From: a candidate division KSB1 bacterium
GTDB lineage: Bacteria > Zhuqueibacterota > JdFR-76 > DREG01
Direction: 5' to 3'
Length of the DNA stretch: 56,621 nt
NCBI GenBank assembly: GCA_022566355.1
Contig: JADFJB010000012.1
Span: 1 to 56,621 of the forward strand
A model generated the notes under the pieces. That model was not told the DNA's origin, did not search any database, and saw only the letters and a list, made by a program, of their open reading frames with translations. Position numbers and translations under genes: made by a program. This document shows, piece after piece, positions 24,804 to 34,755 of the stretch; the first letter of the stretch is position 1, and each line of letters opens with the position of its first letter.

Positions 24804-26767
24804 AAGCAAACACCAAAAAGTTCCGGATGAGTATCTTGATGATATTCAGTCTGATTCTGTTTTTGTTGGGTTTTACTATTCCCGGATTCGGGCAGAATGG
24901 AGATAAAAAAGGAGATTGGGCTTATTGGGGTAGCGACGCTGGCAGTAGCCGTTACTCTTCACTTGACCAGATCAATGGCGAAAATGCGGAAGACCTTGAA
25001 GTTGCCTGGCGCTGGAATTCAGCTAATTTCGGCCCGCAACCGGAATATTATTATCGTACCACGCCCATTGCTATCGATGGAATATTATATGCGGTAGCCG
25101 GTGAACGAAGGGCTGTTGTGGCCATCGATGGTGCTACCGGCGAGACAATCTGGATTTGGCGCATGAAACAAACCCCTCGCTGGGAGGTGTCGCCGCGGCG
25201 ATTCTCCGGCCGTGGTGTAGCCTATGCTGAGGTGGAGGGAGAGGGTCGTATATTTGTTATCACTCCGGGATTTTTCCTGGCTTCACTCGATGCCAGGACC
25301 GGTCGTCCCGACAAAGGATTTGGCAAAAATGGTATCGTAGATCTCATGGTCGGACTTGGCTATGATGTGGATCCTGAAACCGGCATCGATCCGAAATATG
25401 GATTGATCACAGCGGGTTCTCCTCCCATTGTAGTGAATGGTGTTATTGTGGTTAATAACGCACATGGACGTGGTTATTATCCGAGCCAAAAAGAAAATAT
25501 TCCCGGCCATATTCGCGGTTACGATGTGCAAACCGGCAAACAAAAATGGATCTTTCATGTAATCCCAAAACCAGGTGAATTTGGCCACGATACCTGGGAG
25601 GGTGATTCCTGGACTTACACCGGCAATGTTTCATCCTGGCCGCCGCTCTCTGCCGATCCTGAATTAGGAATGGTTTATATTCCAACAGATACGCCCACAG
25701 GAGATTATTACGGCGGTCACCGCCACGGTGACAATCTCTATGGCACAAGTGTTATTGCCCTGGATGTAGCGACTGGTAAGCGCGTGTGGCATCAACAGCT
25801 GGTTAAACATGATATCTGGAATTATGACAATCCTACAGCGCCAAACCTGGTGGACATCACAGTCGATGGTCGACGCATCAAAGCGATTGTACAAGCGACC
25901 AAGCAAGGATGGGCTTATGTCTTTGACCGTGAAACAGGTGAGCCGGTTTGGCCGATGGAAGAACGAAAAGTTGCAAAATCCGATGTGCCGGGTGAGAAAA
26001 CATCATCGACTCAACGATTCCCGACCTGGCCGAAACCATATGAACTGCAAGGGATCACCATCGATGATCTAATCGATTTCACACCGGAACTCCGGGCTGA
26101 AGCGATAGAAATAGTCTCCAAACATCGAATGGGTCCGATTTTCACTCCGCCATCCCTGGCCAAAGATGCAAGCGGAACCCTGGGAACTTTGGTCGTACCA
26201 GGTGCAAATGGTGGAACGAACATTTCCGGTGGAGCAGTGGTAGATCCGGAAACAGGCATTCTTTACGTAGCAACAGTTAGAGGCCACAGCAATATTTCCA
26301 TGGTGCACGATCCCAAGAAATCGAATATGAGATATATTTCTCTTGGTCCTGGCGGAATTCGCGGACCTAGAGGATTGCCGCTTCTAAAACCACCCTACGG
26401 ACGCATAGTTGCCATAGACTTGAATACGGGTGAACACATTTGGGAAATTACAAATGGCGATACGCCGGCTGCGGTGAAAAACCATAAGGCTTTACAGGGA
26501 ATCAAAATTCCCAGAACAGGCAAGAACCGGCATGCAAATGTTTTAGTGACTAAAACAGCGCTATTTGCTGGTGAAGGACGCGGAGGAGATCCATGGTTTC
26601 GGGTGATTAATAAAAAGACCGGTAAAATTCTAACTGAGATCGAGCTGCCCGCAAGTACAAATGCAGCCCCAATGACCTACATGGCAAATGGCAAGCAGTA
26701 CATTGTTGTGGCTATAGCCGGTCCTGATTTTCCAGCTGAACTTTTTGCCCTGGCACTGGTTGAGTAG
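24800..26767 (+). CDS. PQQ-dependent (quinoprotein) dehydrogenase
   Basis: 655 residues; signal peptide ending GFGQ, then an eight-bladed propeller with repeated tryptophan-docking-like segments, starting DWAYWGSDAGSSRYSSLDQI and including IAIDGILYAVAGERRAVVAI, VWHQQLVKHDIWNYDNPTAP and YVFDRETGEPVWPMEE. The segment KHDIWNYDNPTAP is characteristic of the family's active-site region. It has no N-terminal membrane domain and no fused cytochrome; the cytochrome is encoded by the overlapping gene upstream. Together with the GMC and FAD enzymes it suggests periplasmic oxidation of sugars or alcohols feeding the respiratory chain. PQQ synthesis genes are not in the window. Confidence 0.9.
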   Translation: MKANTKKFRMSILMIFSLILFLLGFTIPGFGQNGDKKGDWAYWGSDAGSSRYSSLDQINGENAEDLEVAWRWNSANFGPQPEYYYRTTPIAIDGILYAVAGERRAVVAIDGATGETIWIWRMKQTPRWEVSPRRFSGRGVAYAEVEGEGRIFVITPGFFLASLDARTGRPDKGFGKNGIVDLMVGLGYDVDPETGIDPKYGLITAGSPPIVVNGVIVVNNAHGRGYYPSQKENIPGHIRGYDVQTGKQKWIFHVIPKPGEFGHDTWEGDSWTYTGNVSSWPPLSADPELGMVYIPTDTPTGDYYGGHRHGDNLYGTSVIALDVATGKRVWHQQLVKHDIWNYDNPTAPNLVDITVDGRRIKAIVQATKQGWAYVFDRETGEPVWPMEERKVAKSDVPGEKTSSTQRFPTWPKPYELQGITIDDLIDFTPELRAEAIEIVSKHRMGPIFTPPSLAKDASGTLGTLVVPGANGGTNISGGAVVDPETGILYVATVRGHSNISMVHDPKKSNMRYISLGPGGIRGPRGLPLLKPPYGRIVAIDLNTGEHIWEITNGDTPAAVKNHKALQGIKIPRTGKNRHANVLVTKTALFAGEGRGGDPWFRVINKKTGKILTEIELPASTNAAPMTYMANGKQYIVVAIAGPDFPAELFALALVE

Positions 26768-27150
26768 CAATTGCTGGTTATTTTTGGAAGCAAGGTTGAA
26801 AGAATAATAAGGAAATAAGTGACGTAATTTTCAAAGACCAAATTACAAAAGCTCAAATAAATAACAATGAACAATCCTATAAATCCAAACAAAATTTATC
26901 AAAATGAAGTCAACGTCTTACTTTAAATGGAATTTAGAAAAGCACTAAAAATAAAGTTTGGTTATTAGTCTTTTGAATTTGGAATTTATTTGTGATTTGT
27001 TTTTTGAGTTTTTGGGATTTGCTAGCACACACTTCAAAAAAGCAATACCCCTTTCTGCCTTATAATGGGATTGCTATTTGGAAATTGGAATTTGATCATT
27101 ATTTGTGACTTGATGCTTGTATTTTGTAATTTAAACAAATGGAGTACATT
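26768..27150. other. Intergenic region, nothing coding seen
   Basis: About 380 bp, AT-rich, with runs such as GGAATTTATTTGTGATTTG and a weak inverted pair AGCAATACCC/GGGATTGCT around 27042-27076. The end contains the GGAG ribosome binding site of the next gene at 27141-27144. Confidence 0.4.
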
Positions 27151-28278
27151 ATGAAAAAATATGGAATTATCATTGTCAGCTTCATTATTATTTGTACAAT
27201 AGCCACAACTGCTTGTGAACAAGGGAGTTCGGGTGATGCTTATGTTTCGCAAAAACCTACGGCATTTGTGGTCGATCCATTCTGGCCCAAGCCCTTGCCG
27301 AACAATTGGATTCTAGGCCAGGTATCCGGTGTCGCAGTCGATGCAAAGGATCATGTTTGGATTGTGCACCGGCCATTAACCATTTCAACACAGGAAGGCG
27401 GCGCTGCCCAGGATCCACCAATTTCAGAATGTTGTGTACCCGCTCCATCGGTAATCGAATTCGATCCGGAAGGAAATCTTGTTCAAGCATGGGGAGGACC
27501 GGATTCGGGCCAGCAGTGGCCAGCGAGTGAACATGGTATCTTCGTTGACCACCAGGGAAATGTATGGATTGGCAGCAATGGTCGCAATGACCAGGTTGTC
27601 CTCAAGTTTTCTCCGGATGGGAAAAAGCTGCTTCAACTTGGTACCTGGGATGAATCGAAAGGCAGCAACGACACAGAATATCTTGGCCGAACCGCTGATA
27701 TTGCCGTGGACCCCAAGACGAACGAAGTTTACCTAGCGGATGGCTATGGAAATCGGCGGATCATCGTGTTTGATGCGGAAACCGGCAAATATAAACGGCA
27801 CTGGGGCGCTTATGGTGAAATACCCAATGATGATGAATTACCTGCATACGATTCTGCTACAGATCCGATAAAATCGTTCCGCAGTCCCATGCATGCAGTC
27901 CGTTTATCGAATGACGGTCTCGTTTATACGGCTGATCGGGTGAATAACCGAATTCAAGTATTTAACCAGGATGGGACTTTTGTGAAGGAGGGTTTTATTG
28001 CCACCCAAACATTGTCCATGGGATCGGTGTGGGACATTGAATTGTCCAGGGATGAAGCCCAGACATACATGTATATTCCGGATGGAACGAATAATAAGGT
28101 TTGGATTTTGAATCGGGAGAGTCTTGAAGTCGTTGCATCTTTCGGCCGGGGTGGACGAAATGCGGGACAGTTCGGCTGGGTTCATAATGCGGCGATGGAC
28201 TCGAAAGGGAATCTCTATACTACCGAGGTTGAGACTGGTAAAAGAGTGCAGAAATTCAGGCCTGTTGCCGGCTCTTAG
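27151..28278 (+). CDS. NHL-repeat beta-propeller lipoprotein
   Basis: 375 residues from ATG 27151 (GGAG 6 bases upstream; an in-frame ATG 12 bases earlier is less likely). Signal peptide with lipobox TTACEQ (Cys near 22). About six NHL-type blades follow, for example SGVAVDAKDHVWIVHRP, HGIFVDHQGNVWIGSNG, ADIAVDPKTNEVYLADGYG, HAVRLSNDGLVYTADRVNN and HNAAMDSKGNLYTTEVE. Such proteins (peptidyl-alpha-hydroxyglycine-lyase-like propellers) often sit in sugar-oxidation clusters as binding or lyase subunits. A role alongside the PQQ dehydrogenase is inferred from position only. Confidence 0.8.
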   Translation: MKKYGIIIVSFIIICTIATTACEQGSSGDAYVSQKPTAFVVDPFWPKPLPNNWILGQVSGVAVDAKDHVWIVHRPLTISTQEGGAAQDPPISECCVPAPSVIEFDPEGNLVQAWGGPDSGQQWPASEHGIFVDHQGNVWIGSNGRNDQVVLKFSPDGKKLLQLGTWDESKGSNDTEYLGRTADIAVDPKTNEVYLADGYGNRRIIVFDAETGKYKRHWGAYGEIPNDDELPAYDSATDPIKSFRSPMHAVRLSNDGLVYTADRVNNRIQVFNQDGTFVKEGFIATQTLSMGSVWDIELSRDEAQTYMYIPDGTNNKVWILNRESLEVVASFGRGGRNAGQFGWVHNAAMDSKGNLYTTEVETGKRVQKFRPVAGS

Positions 28279-28455
28279 TTGATAAATTATTTACAACCAA
28301 GAAGGACACAAAGAACACGAAAGCATTTGGTATCTTTTTATGCATATCTCCTGGTGGCATCCAATGACAGCAATAGCTGTTAATGATCATAAACCAATTG
28401 TATAGACAAGGAAGATGTTTTTAGCGAAATAGATTAGTGCTTAAAAGAGAGTAGA

Positions 28456-28742
28456 TTACTTCACTTTCATCACCACAAAGGTCACATCTTCTTGCTGAAC
28501 ACGCCTATTCGCCCAGGCCTCTCCTGCTTTTTTCAGACGTTCTATTATTTCTTCAGGGCAGCAATGGAGAGTTGGAGCTGCCGAGCATCTTCGAGTTCTG
28601 TCGTTCCCACAATGTTGGTGTTTGGTTTGGATATGACCCAAGGCCCAACTTTGATTTTCTCAACGCTGCCTGAATTGTTCAACGTGATGCAGCAGGCCGA
28701 CTTCTCGGAAGCGTTTTTTTGCTTTCCCTCATAGTTAACCAT
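28456..28742 (-). pseudogene. Internally deleted SpoIIE-type phosphatase remnant
   Basis: On the minus strand one frame carries ELEDARQLQLSIAALKK (linker just before the phosphatase domain) and the adjacent frame ends with IIERLKKAGEAWANRR and DVTFVVMKVK (the very C-terminus). Both match the intact neighbour at 29008 (ELEEARKLQLSMLPKT; DVTFVVMKIK). Nearly all the catalytic domain between them is missing and the frame is shifted. It is a degraded tandem paralogue. Confidence 0.7.
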
Positions 28743-29007
28743 GTTCTAAAAACAGAACATTGGGAAGACGGTCACTTCTCTTTAATGCCTTTAAAAGAAT
28801 CCTGAAAGACGTGAGTAACATCGCTGTTTTTTCCTCGCACAAAGGTTAAGGTTGACCAGCACCTGCGGCAGATAAACATCAACTTATCTATATTTTTTCA
28901 CTATCAATACCCCCGCTGCTATCCTAGTCCGCGTAGGTGTTTTTCATCGCAATAGATGAATGGAATCATCTTGCTATTAGGTGTTCAATACAACTTTTCG
29001 AAAGTTA

Positions 29008-31449
29008 TTATTTGATTTTCATCACCACAAAGGTCACATCATCTTCTTGCGCTCTGCCGTTCGCCCATTTTTTACCTGCATCGACTAAATGATCAATGAC
29101 TCTTTCCGGGGGCTCCTGCGCTATTTCTTCAAACAACTGTTTCGTTTGTTCTTCTCCTAACATCTCATCCTTTTTATTGAACATCTCGGGGTAGCCGTCA
29201 CTCATAAATAGAATTGAATCACCTGTGTTTAAATTGAATTTTTTCTCCTGGTATGGGAAGTCTACGAAACTTCCCAGGGGCATTCCTTTAAGGACAATCT
29301 CCTCCACATTGCCATTCGCAGCACGATACCACAGGGCAAACGGCATCCCTGCAGCAGCAATTTGCATTTGATGGTCTTTGAATTTTGCAATTGTTAATGA
29401 CATTAGCATTTTCTGAAGACCCATTCCTTTTAGAGCCTTCGTGCCTTTTTTTAGAATCTGGGCAGGCTCCGGCTCATCAGCGACAGTATTAAACATGCTT
29501 TTGGTTGCAGACACCATGGTACCTGCTTGCAGGCCATGCCCCGTGGCGTCACCTATCGCTGTGGTTAGTGTGCCGTCATCATGCAATTTAAAATCATAAT
29601 AATCGCCGCCAACTTCGGTTGCGGTTTGCATGTAAACAGCAATATCGAGGTTAGGAAGCGAGGGTATGGTTTTCGGCAACATGGAGAGTTGGAGTTTACG
29701 AGCTTCTTCTAGCTCCTTGGTTTTACGGGTGTTTTCATCATTGGTCTGTGCGAAATTCCGAGCCAGGTATATAGACATGAATATTAAAAGGCCAAAAATC
29801 CCAGTGAATAATAGTTCATCCGTAAAACTATTCGATCCGCCAAGTGCTAAAACCGCCATTATATATCCCAATGACAAGATAAAAATGAGAAACCCTAAGC
29901 CAAGAATCCAAATTCCCGGGCGTTTTTTAAGCATCGCTATGACGATTACTCGAATCATTTCTGTAAATCCAATTAAGATAAATATGAAAAGATAAACAGG
30001 GATTTCAAATGGCGGGTATACCCAATAATAAACTGCTACGCCTAAACCAGCAGCGAGTAAAATAAAAAATTGTTTTGGTAATTTTGTATAAAATAAAGAG
30101 TACAGGCAGCGGACACCAAACACTGCCATTACGTTTAGTCCGAGACCTAACATTCTAGTAGAAAAACCTGTTTGTTGCAAGCTTGTAAAAAAATTTGTTT
30201 GAACATAAAAGAATGCCATGATTGCGATACCCCCTGTAAAGATTGAAAAGTAAAGATTTTCTTTAAATCGTGGATAAAACAAAAATAGCATCAAAAACTG
30301 AAGAGCAAGAAAAGCAGGCGCAATACTCCAAATCATTTGAAAAATAGTTGCTTTTCGAACATAATCTGTGCGGGTTTCAACGGATTGATTTAAATTTCCA
30401 ATATTCAGCCGGAAGCCTATTGGCAGATCCCATTTTTTGAAATGTTCTGCGGAATAGTTGGAATAGCGTACCGCAAGCAGATGATTCGCTCCAGGTCCAA
30501 ATGAAATCACTTTCGGGTTTTGCTCCATGTAGGTTTTTTCTTCGGTTTCTGTTGTTGCAACTGTGCCAAATTGATAGATCATTTTTCCATCGAGGAAAAT
30601 CTCAGATGCTCCTGCCTGAAACGCTACTGTAAGAGCCAGCGGAGTGTTCCAGAGCGTAGAATCAACTTCCAGGTGCATCCTGAACCAACCGATGCCGTCC
30701 CATCCGCTTTCTGGAAGCCTGTTTTGGCTTAGCCAGGTATCGAATGTTTCCCAAGAACGATCATCAAAATCCGGATCAGACCATGCAAGGCTATCACCGG
30801 GATGATATTTCCAATGTCTCCACAGCGAAATATTATATTCTATACCGCCTGCCCAAATCATTATTTTTGGCAGAACGGCAGTACTATCAGATTTTTCAGG
30901 AATGTCTCGTAAAGCGAAACCCCAAGGACCGGATTTCTGGGTAATTTTAAGAAGGCAAGTATTATCTCCGGCCTCTAACCTTGTATCGAAAACGTCTTCA
31001 CTATTGCTCAAAGCTTTTGCTGTTAAAGAGCTAAATACTTGTTGGTTATTTATCCATATAACGGCGCCATCGTCATGTTTAAACTCAAATGATACTTCAC
31101 CCGGGACCTCTTTATTTAGAATACAGAAGGCATAAATTGTGGCATTGTGATGAGTTCCAAAAGCATCGCTTAGATCGACAATACTGCTCCCTTTTGTGCG
31201 GTAACTTTTCCATGTTAATATATCGCCTTGTTGTGTGAGTACAGTGTCTCCTTTCTGGGGATGGTAGTTTATTCCCTTGATTGAGTTTGCCAAAAAATCA
31301 GTTTCAAGATCACCTGGGAAAAACGGGCCCAACAGAAGCCATTCTCTAATGAATTCTCCATCAACTTGATGGATTTGGCTATTTCCATTCGAATTGTAAA
31401 CTATTATTACTAAAATTAGCAGGCAGATAAAGATAGTTTTTCGTGGCAT
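29008..31449 (-). CDS. Membrane-bound SpoIIE/PP2C-type phosphatase with extracytoplasmic sensor
   Basis: 813 residues from ATG 31449; TGGAG sits 6 bases before it, better than the ATG 66 bases further upstream. Signal peptide, then an extracytoplasmic beta-sandwich region (about 25-380) with galactose-binding-like segments (VSFEFKHDDGAVIWINNQQVF; LTVAFQAGASEIFLDGKMIYQF), seven or eight transmembrane helices (about 385-590, a 7TMR-DISM-like arrangement), a short coiled linker (ELEEARKLQLSML) and a SpoIIE phosphatase domain with TEVGGDYYDF, GDATGHGL, SDGYPEM and the final DDVTFVVMK. The metal-binding Asp residues are all present. Such enzymes dephosphorylate anti-sigma-factor antagonists. No STAS or anti-sigma gene is adjacent. 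Confidence 0.85.
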   Translation of the reverse strand: MPRKTIFICLLILVIIVYNSNGNSQIHQVDGEFIREWLLLGPFFPGDLETDFLANSIKGINYHPQKGDTVLTQQGDILTWKSYRTKGSSIVDLSDAFGTHHNATIYAFCILNKEVPGEVSFEFKHDDGAVIWINNQQVFSSLTAKALSNSEDVFDTRLEAGDNTCLLKITQKSGPWGFALRDIPEKSDSTAVLPKIMIWAGGIEYNISLWRHWKYHPGDSLAWSDPDFDDRSWETFDTWLSQNRLPESGWDGIGWFRMHLEVDSTLWNTPLALTVAFQAGASEIFLDGKMIYQFGTVATTETEEKTYMEQNPKVISFGPGANHLLAVRYSNYSAEHFKKWDLPIGFRLNIGNLNQSVETRTDYVRKATIFQMIWSIAPAFLALQFLMLFLFYPRFKENLYFSIFTGGIAIMAFFYVQTNFFTSLQQTGFSTRMLGLGLNVMAVFGVRCLYSLFYTKLPKQFFILLAAGLGVAVYYWVYPPFEIPVYLFIFILIGFTEMIRVIVIAMLKKRPGIWILGLGFLIFILSLGYIMAVLALGGSNSFTDELLFTGIFGLLIFMSIYLARNFAQTNDENTRKTKELEEARKLQLSMLPKTIPSLPNLDIAVYMQTATEVGGDYYDFKLHDDGTLTTAIGDATGHGLQAGTMVSATKSMFNTVADEPEPAQILKKGTKALKGMGLQKMLMSLTIAKFKDHQMQIAAAGMPFALWYRAANGNVEEIVLKGMPLGSFVDFPYQEKKFNLNTGDSILFMSDGYPEMFNKKDEMLGEEQTKQLFEEIAQEPPERVIDHLVDAGKKWANGRAQEDDVTFVVMKIK

Positions 31450-31600
31450 ACATGGCTCCACACAGGATTTGAAATTATTATTAAAGCTTTGAAAATGAGC
31501 TTTCCCGATAACCAAATGAAAGTAATGAATCAGGGGTAAACTTTACAATTTAAATGGATTTTACAATTAGAATAAAATAAAGTCAAGGGATTTCTTGGAT

Positions 31601-31621
31601 AGCAATAAAAAATTTATTGCT
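31601..31621 (-). terminator. Hairpin at the end of the selenium operon
   Basis: AGCAATAAA/TTTATTGCT, a perfect 9-bp stem with a 3-nt loop that overlaps the last bases of the permease gene. It is AT-rich with no long T-run on the minus strand, so it is a weak terminator candidate. Confidence 0.3.
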
Positions 31622-33110
31622 AATAAGAAGTTTCCAACTTCGCAGATATTTTCAACCGCTTGCGTACCAGTTGCGATATTGTATCAATGCCTATATTTAA
31701 AACGGCTGTGATTAGAATTAATAGAATCGCTTTGTCCATTTTGTCATCGGCGATTGCGCTATCGATTAGAAATCCTAACGTGAAAATACCCAGGATACCC
31801 AAAATAGCCGATTCCCGCATCATCACCTCCCAACGATAGAATAGAAAGGCGAGAAACTGGCCATAAACCCGGGGAAGTATTTCATATGTATAGCGGTTCA
31901 TTCTTTTTTTGGATGCATCGATGCGTAATTTGACCCGGTCTGCAGTTTTAACCATTAAGTGAGATAAAATTCCACCGTTGTGGAAAGTAATTGCTAAAAT
32001 CGCAGGTAACATGGACGGTCCCATCAATTGCACCAAAACATAGGCCATGATGTATTCCGGTGTAGTTCTAATAATAATCAAAAGATACCGTACGATTCTA
32101 CAAATTGCAGGCATACAAAAATGCTGGGAGCCGATGGGAAATCCAATTAGCGTAAACAAGCCGGTACCTACCAGAACAATTTGAGTGAGTATTACTGTGT
32201 GCCAAATTCCGGGAATTGCTTCACTTTTTAAAATATCCCATGTCCACTGCCAGATCTGTTGAATGGGAAATGCAATCGCATAACTACCGTCTAAAAAACC
32301 CTCCCTTCTCATGGGCCATGGCAAAATATCATAGGTGAAAAAGCGTGTAACATTGTCCCAGGAGAATGATGTCTCAGTAGATATCAATAAGAACGCTGCG
32401 ATCACGTAAATTGGCACCAACCTTGCTTTCAACCAGTATTTCAGCGAGGCGATTAAAAGGTAGAAAATGATCAATATTGCAGCAGCTTCGGAATACAGGC
32501 TTTCTCGAAAGGCGGTCTCCAAATGGAATCCTAATGTGGGCAATCCAATAAATCCCAACACCGCGCTGGAGCGCAAGGCGCACTCAAATCGATAAGAAGT
32601 GTAGTGTTTTACATCTTCAATAATAACCGGGAAAATACCGTAAAAGAATTTTCCAAGTGGTCCGGTGTGTGTTGGTAATGCCTTCAATGGCTTTTGATCT
32701 GCTTCCTGGAGTATTTCGGAGTAGACCTTAGCAAAAATTCCGGTGTAAGGAATGGCAATAGCCAATACCCCACAAACCGGATTCAATCCAACGATCGGGA
32801 GTAAAATGAATGCCCAAAAAATTTCATGGATGGCACGAATAAAGGCACAAAATAGTCGAACGATATGGTATTTAAAGAAGAAAGCCAGGAAAGTGCCGAA
32901 CAGGACGCTAAGAGATATCCCGCAAAGTGCAAATATCAATGTGTTCAGGAAAGCAGTGCGAAATTCGTAAAGAACCCAAAAATCGGGTGTGATTATTCCT
33001 GATAATAACCTTTGAATTTCTCCCCACGGATCTAAGGTTGAAATTTCTATATCAGATAATAAAAGACATAAGAAGCCCACCCCCAAAAAATATAGACTGG
33101 TTCTTAGCAA
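31620..33110 (-). CDS. Fused double PhnE-like ABC transporter permease (probable selenium oxyanion uptake)
   Basis: 496 residues holding two consecutive permease domains of the phosphonate (PhnE) type. Each has a variant of the EAA loop: ALRSSAVLGFIGLPTLGF near 180 and MMRESAILGILGIFTLGFLID near 435. About 12 transmembrane helices in total. Fused PhnE-PhnE permeases occur in the PhnCDE-like systems encoded next to selD and annotated as putative selenate/selenite transporters. It overlaps the ATPase gene by 7 bp. Phosphonate or phosphite transport is the alternative, but no phosphonate-degradation gene is present, while selD and sen genes lie in the same operon. Confidence 0.8.
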   Translation of the reverse strand: MLRTSLYFLGVGFLCLLLSDIEISTLDPWGEIQRLLSGIITPDFWVLYEFRTAFLNTLIFALCGISLSVLFGTFLAFFFKYHIVRLFCAFIRAIHEIFWAFILLPIVGLNPVCGVLAIAIPYTGIFAKVYSEILQEADQKPLKALPTHTGPLGKFFYGIFPVIIEDVKHYTSYRFECALRSSAVLGFIGLPTLGFHLETAFRESLYSEAAAILIIFYLLIASLKYWLKARLVPIYVIAAFLLISTETSFSWDNVTRFFTYDILPWPMRREGFLDGSYAIAFPIQQIWQWTWDILKSEAIPGIWHTVILTQIVLVGTGLFTLIGFPIGSQHFCMPAICRIVRYLLIIIRTTPEYIMAYVLVQLMGPSMLPAILAITFHNGGILSHLMVKTADRVKLRIDASKKRMNRYTYEILPRVYGQFLAFLFYRWEVMMRESAILGILGIFTLGFLIDSAIADDKMDKAILLILITAVLNIGIDTISQLVRKRLKISAKLETSY

Positions 33111-33757
33111 GGATGAAATAGTTTTTCGAGAAGTGAATCGTTGATATCTTTACGTGGCAGATCAAAAAGTACTTTACCCAATCGGAGCCCTATAATCCGA
33201 CTAAAATATTGCAGAGCCAATTCAACAGAATGCAGTGAAAGAACAACCGTTTTCGTGGCTTCGGTAAGAATGCCCACAATAGTACCAGCCTGGTGTGGAT
33301 CGATAGAAGAAACAGGTTCATCGCCAAGCAAAACATCCCCTCCCCTGAATAACGCCCGTGCCACCGCTACTCTTTGCTGCTGACCTCCTGATAGTGCCCC
33401 TACTTTATTGAACTTTTTTTCTTCCAATTGTAATCGTTTTAAAACCAGGTTTATTTGCTCCAATTCATTTTTCTGTGGTTTAATAAGATTGAGCAAGTTA
33501 TAAGCTGTGGTATATCGATCCAAACGACCTGCATAGACATTATTAAATACCGAAAGCTGTGGAACCAGTGCGTAATCCTGGTGAATGAAAGCTGCATTTT
33601 CACGTTTAAGTTCATATAAAGTCCGAAGTAATGTTGTTTTACCAGCGCCACTGGGACCGATCAAAGCCACCTTTTCTCCCTCATTGATTTCAAGCGAGAT
33701 GTTATGAAGCGCCTTGGTGTCTTCGTATTTGATTGAGACGTTTTTTAGTTTGAACAT
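33104..33757 (-). CDS. PhnC-like ABC transporter ATP-binding protein
   Basis: 217 residues. Walker A GPSGAGKTT (about 34-42), Q-loop FIHQDYALVPQ, signature GALSGGQQQR (about 122-131), Walker B DVLLGDEP and switch His LSLHSVEL. The start of the permease gene lies inside its 3' end. It powers the double permease, with the periplasmic binding protein encoded just upstream. Confidence 0.85.
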   Translation of the reverse strand: MFKLKNVSIKYEDTKALHNISLEINEGEKVALIGPSGAGKTTLLRTLYELKRENAAFIHQDYALVPQLSVFNNVYAGRLDRYTTAYNLLNLIKPQKNELEQINLVLKRLQLEEKKFNKVGALSGGQQQRVAVARALFRGGDVLLGDEPVSSIDPHQAGTIVGILTEATKTVVLSLHSVELALQYFSRIIGLRLGKVLFDLPRKDINDSLLEKLFHPC

Positions 33758-33857
33758 TTCCGAATCTAATTATTGTTATGGATGATTCATAAAAGATTTT
33801 TTGACAGGATTAACGGGATAAACCATGATATGAATTCTCCTGACTGTTTAAAAAATA

Positions 33858-34727
33858 TCAATTGTCAATTAAACCTATTTTGATTCCTGTTTCGAGAATG
33901 GAATTGTACATTGAATTATCTGCTGAGATAAACCGCTTACGAGGAAACGAATCCAATAGTTCGCGATCACTCATGTTAAGTAAAGCGTCTTTTACTTTTT
34001 GGATAAATCCTTCCCCGAATGTTTTTTCCAAATCCGGCCGGATGGACCAATTGTAATCCGGGTAGGTTGGAGTTTTCCAGATGATTGTCACTTTGTTTGT
34101 ATCAATCTTTCCAGCCATTAATTCATTTTCCCAAACTTTGTAATTCAATACACCGATCTCGTAACTGCCGGATTGCACTAAAGCGATGGTTTTGGAATGA
34201 TCGCCGCTAAAACCCACTCTTTTGAAAATATCTCCAGGGGCTTTTTCAAAATGATCGCGAATGAAATACTCCGGCATCAAGCGTCCGGAGGTGGATCCTT
34301 TAGATCCAAAAGTAAAGGTCTTGCCCTTGATGCTTGCTGGGAAATCTGTTTTCTCTTTGATTCCTGTTTTGGCATTGGCAATAAAATAGGAATAAAACTG
34401 TACGTCTTCTTCTCCCTGCGCAATGGCTTGCGCGCCTCGGATAGCCCTGCGCGCTCTTACTCCGGAGAGCCCACCAAACCAGGCCAATTGGACCTCGTTA
34501 TTTTTAAACGCAGCAACGGATGCAGCATATGACTTTACAGGAATATATTTCACTTCCACATTTAGAACTTTTGAGAGGTATACAGCTACTTTGTTGAATC
34601 GCTGCTGCAATCGATGTGTGTTTTCATCAGGAATTGCTGTAAAACGAAAAGTCTGCGGGAGAACCGAACTTGCTGATATCAAATAGAAAACAGCAATTAA
34701 AATAAATTTATTCATCCACTTACTCAC
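33858..34727 (-). CDS. PhnD-like periplasmic binding protein, putative selenate/selenite ABC importer
   Basis: 289 residues; signal peptide ending VLPQ, then a type II periplasmic binding fold of the PhnD family: FTAIPDENTHRLQQRFNKVA, QLAWFGGLSGVRARRAIRGA, FTFGSKGSTSGRLMPEYFI, GFSGDHSKTIALVQSGSYEIG. The ExTxR-like (PDENTHRL) start and the SxSTSGRL segment are typical of the subfamily found beside selD and annotated as putative selenate transporter component. The operon here supports that role: selD and senB lie upstream in the same direction. It follows the porin gene by 28 bp. Confidence 0.8.
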   Translation of the reverse strand: MSKWMNKFILIAVFYLISASSVLPQTFRFTAIPDENTHRLQQRFNKVAVYLSKVLNVEVKYIPVKSYAASVAAFKNNEVQLAWFGGLSGVRARRAIRGAQAIAQGEEDVQFYSYFIANAKTGIKEKTDFPASIKGKTFTFGSKGSTSGRLMPEYFIRDHFEKAPGDIFKRVGFSGDHSKTIALVQSGSYEIGVLNYKVWENELMAGKIDTNKVTIIWKTPTYPDYNWSIRPDLEKTFGEGFIQKVKDALLNMSDRELLDSFPRKRFISADNSMYNSILETGIKIGLIDN

Positions 34728-34755
34728 ATGAATAGTAATTCAAGCCAGGCATTAT

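Noticed and set aside
31620-34727. Phosphonate uptake system (PhnCDE)
   Set aside because: The proteins belong to that superfamily, but no phosphonate-degradation genes are present and the operon contains selD and senB.
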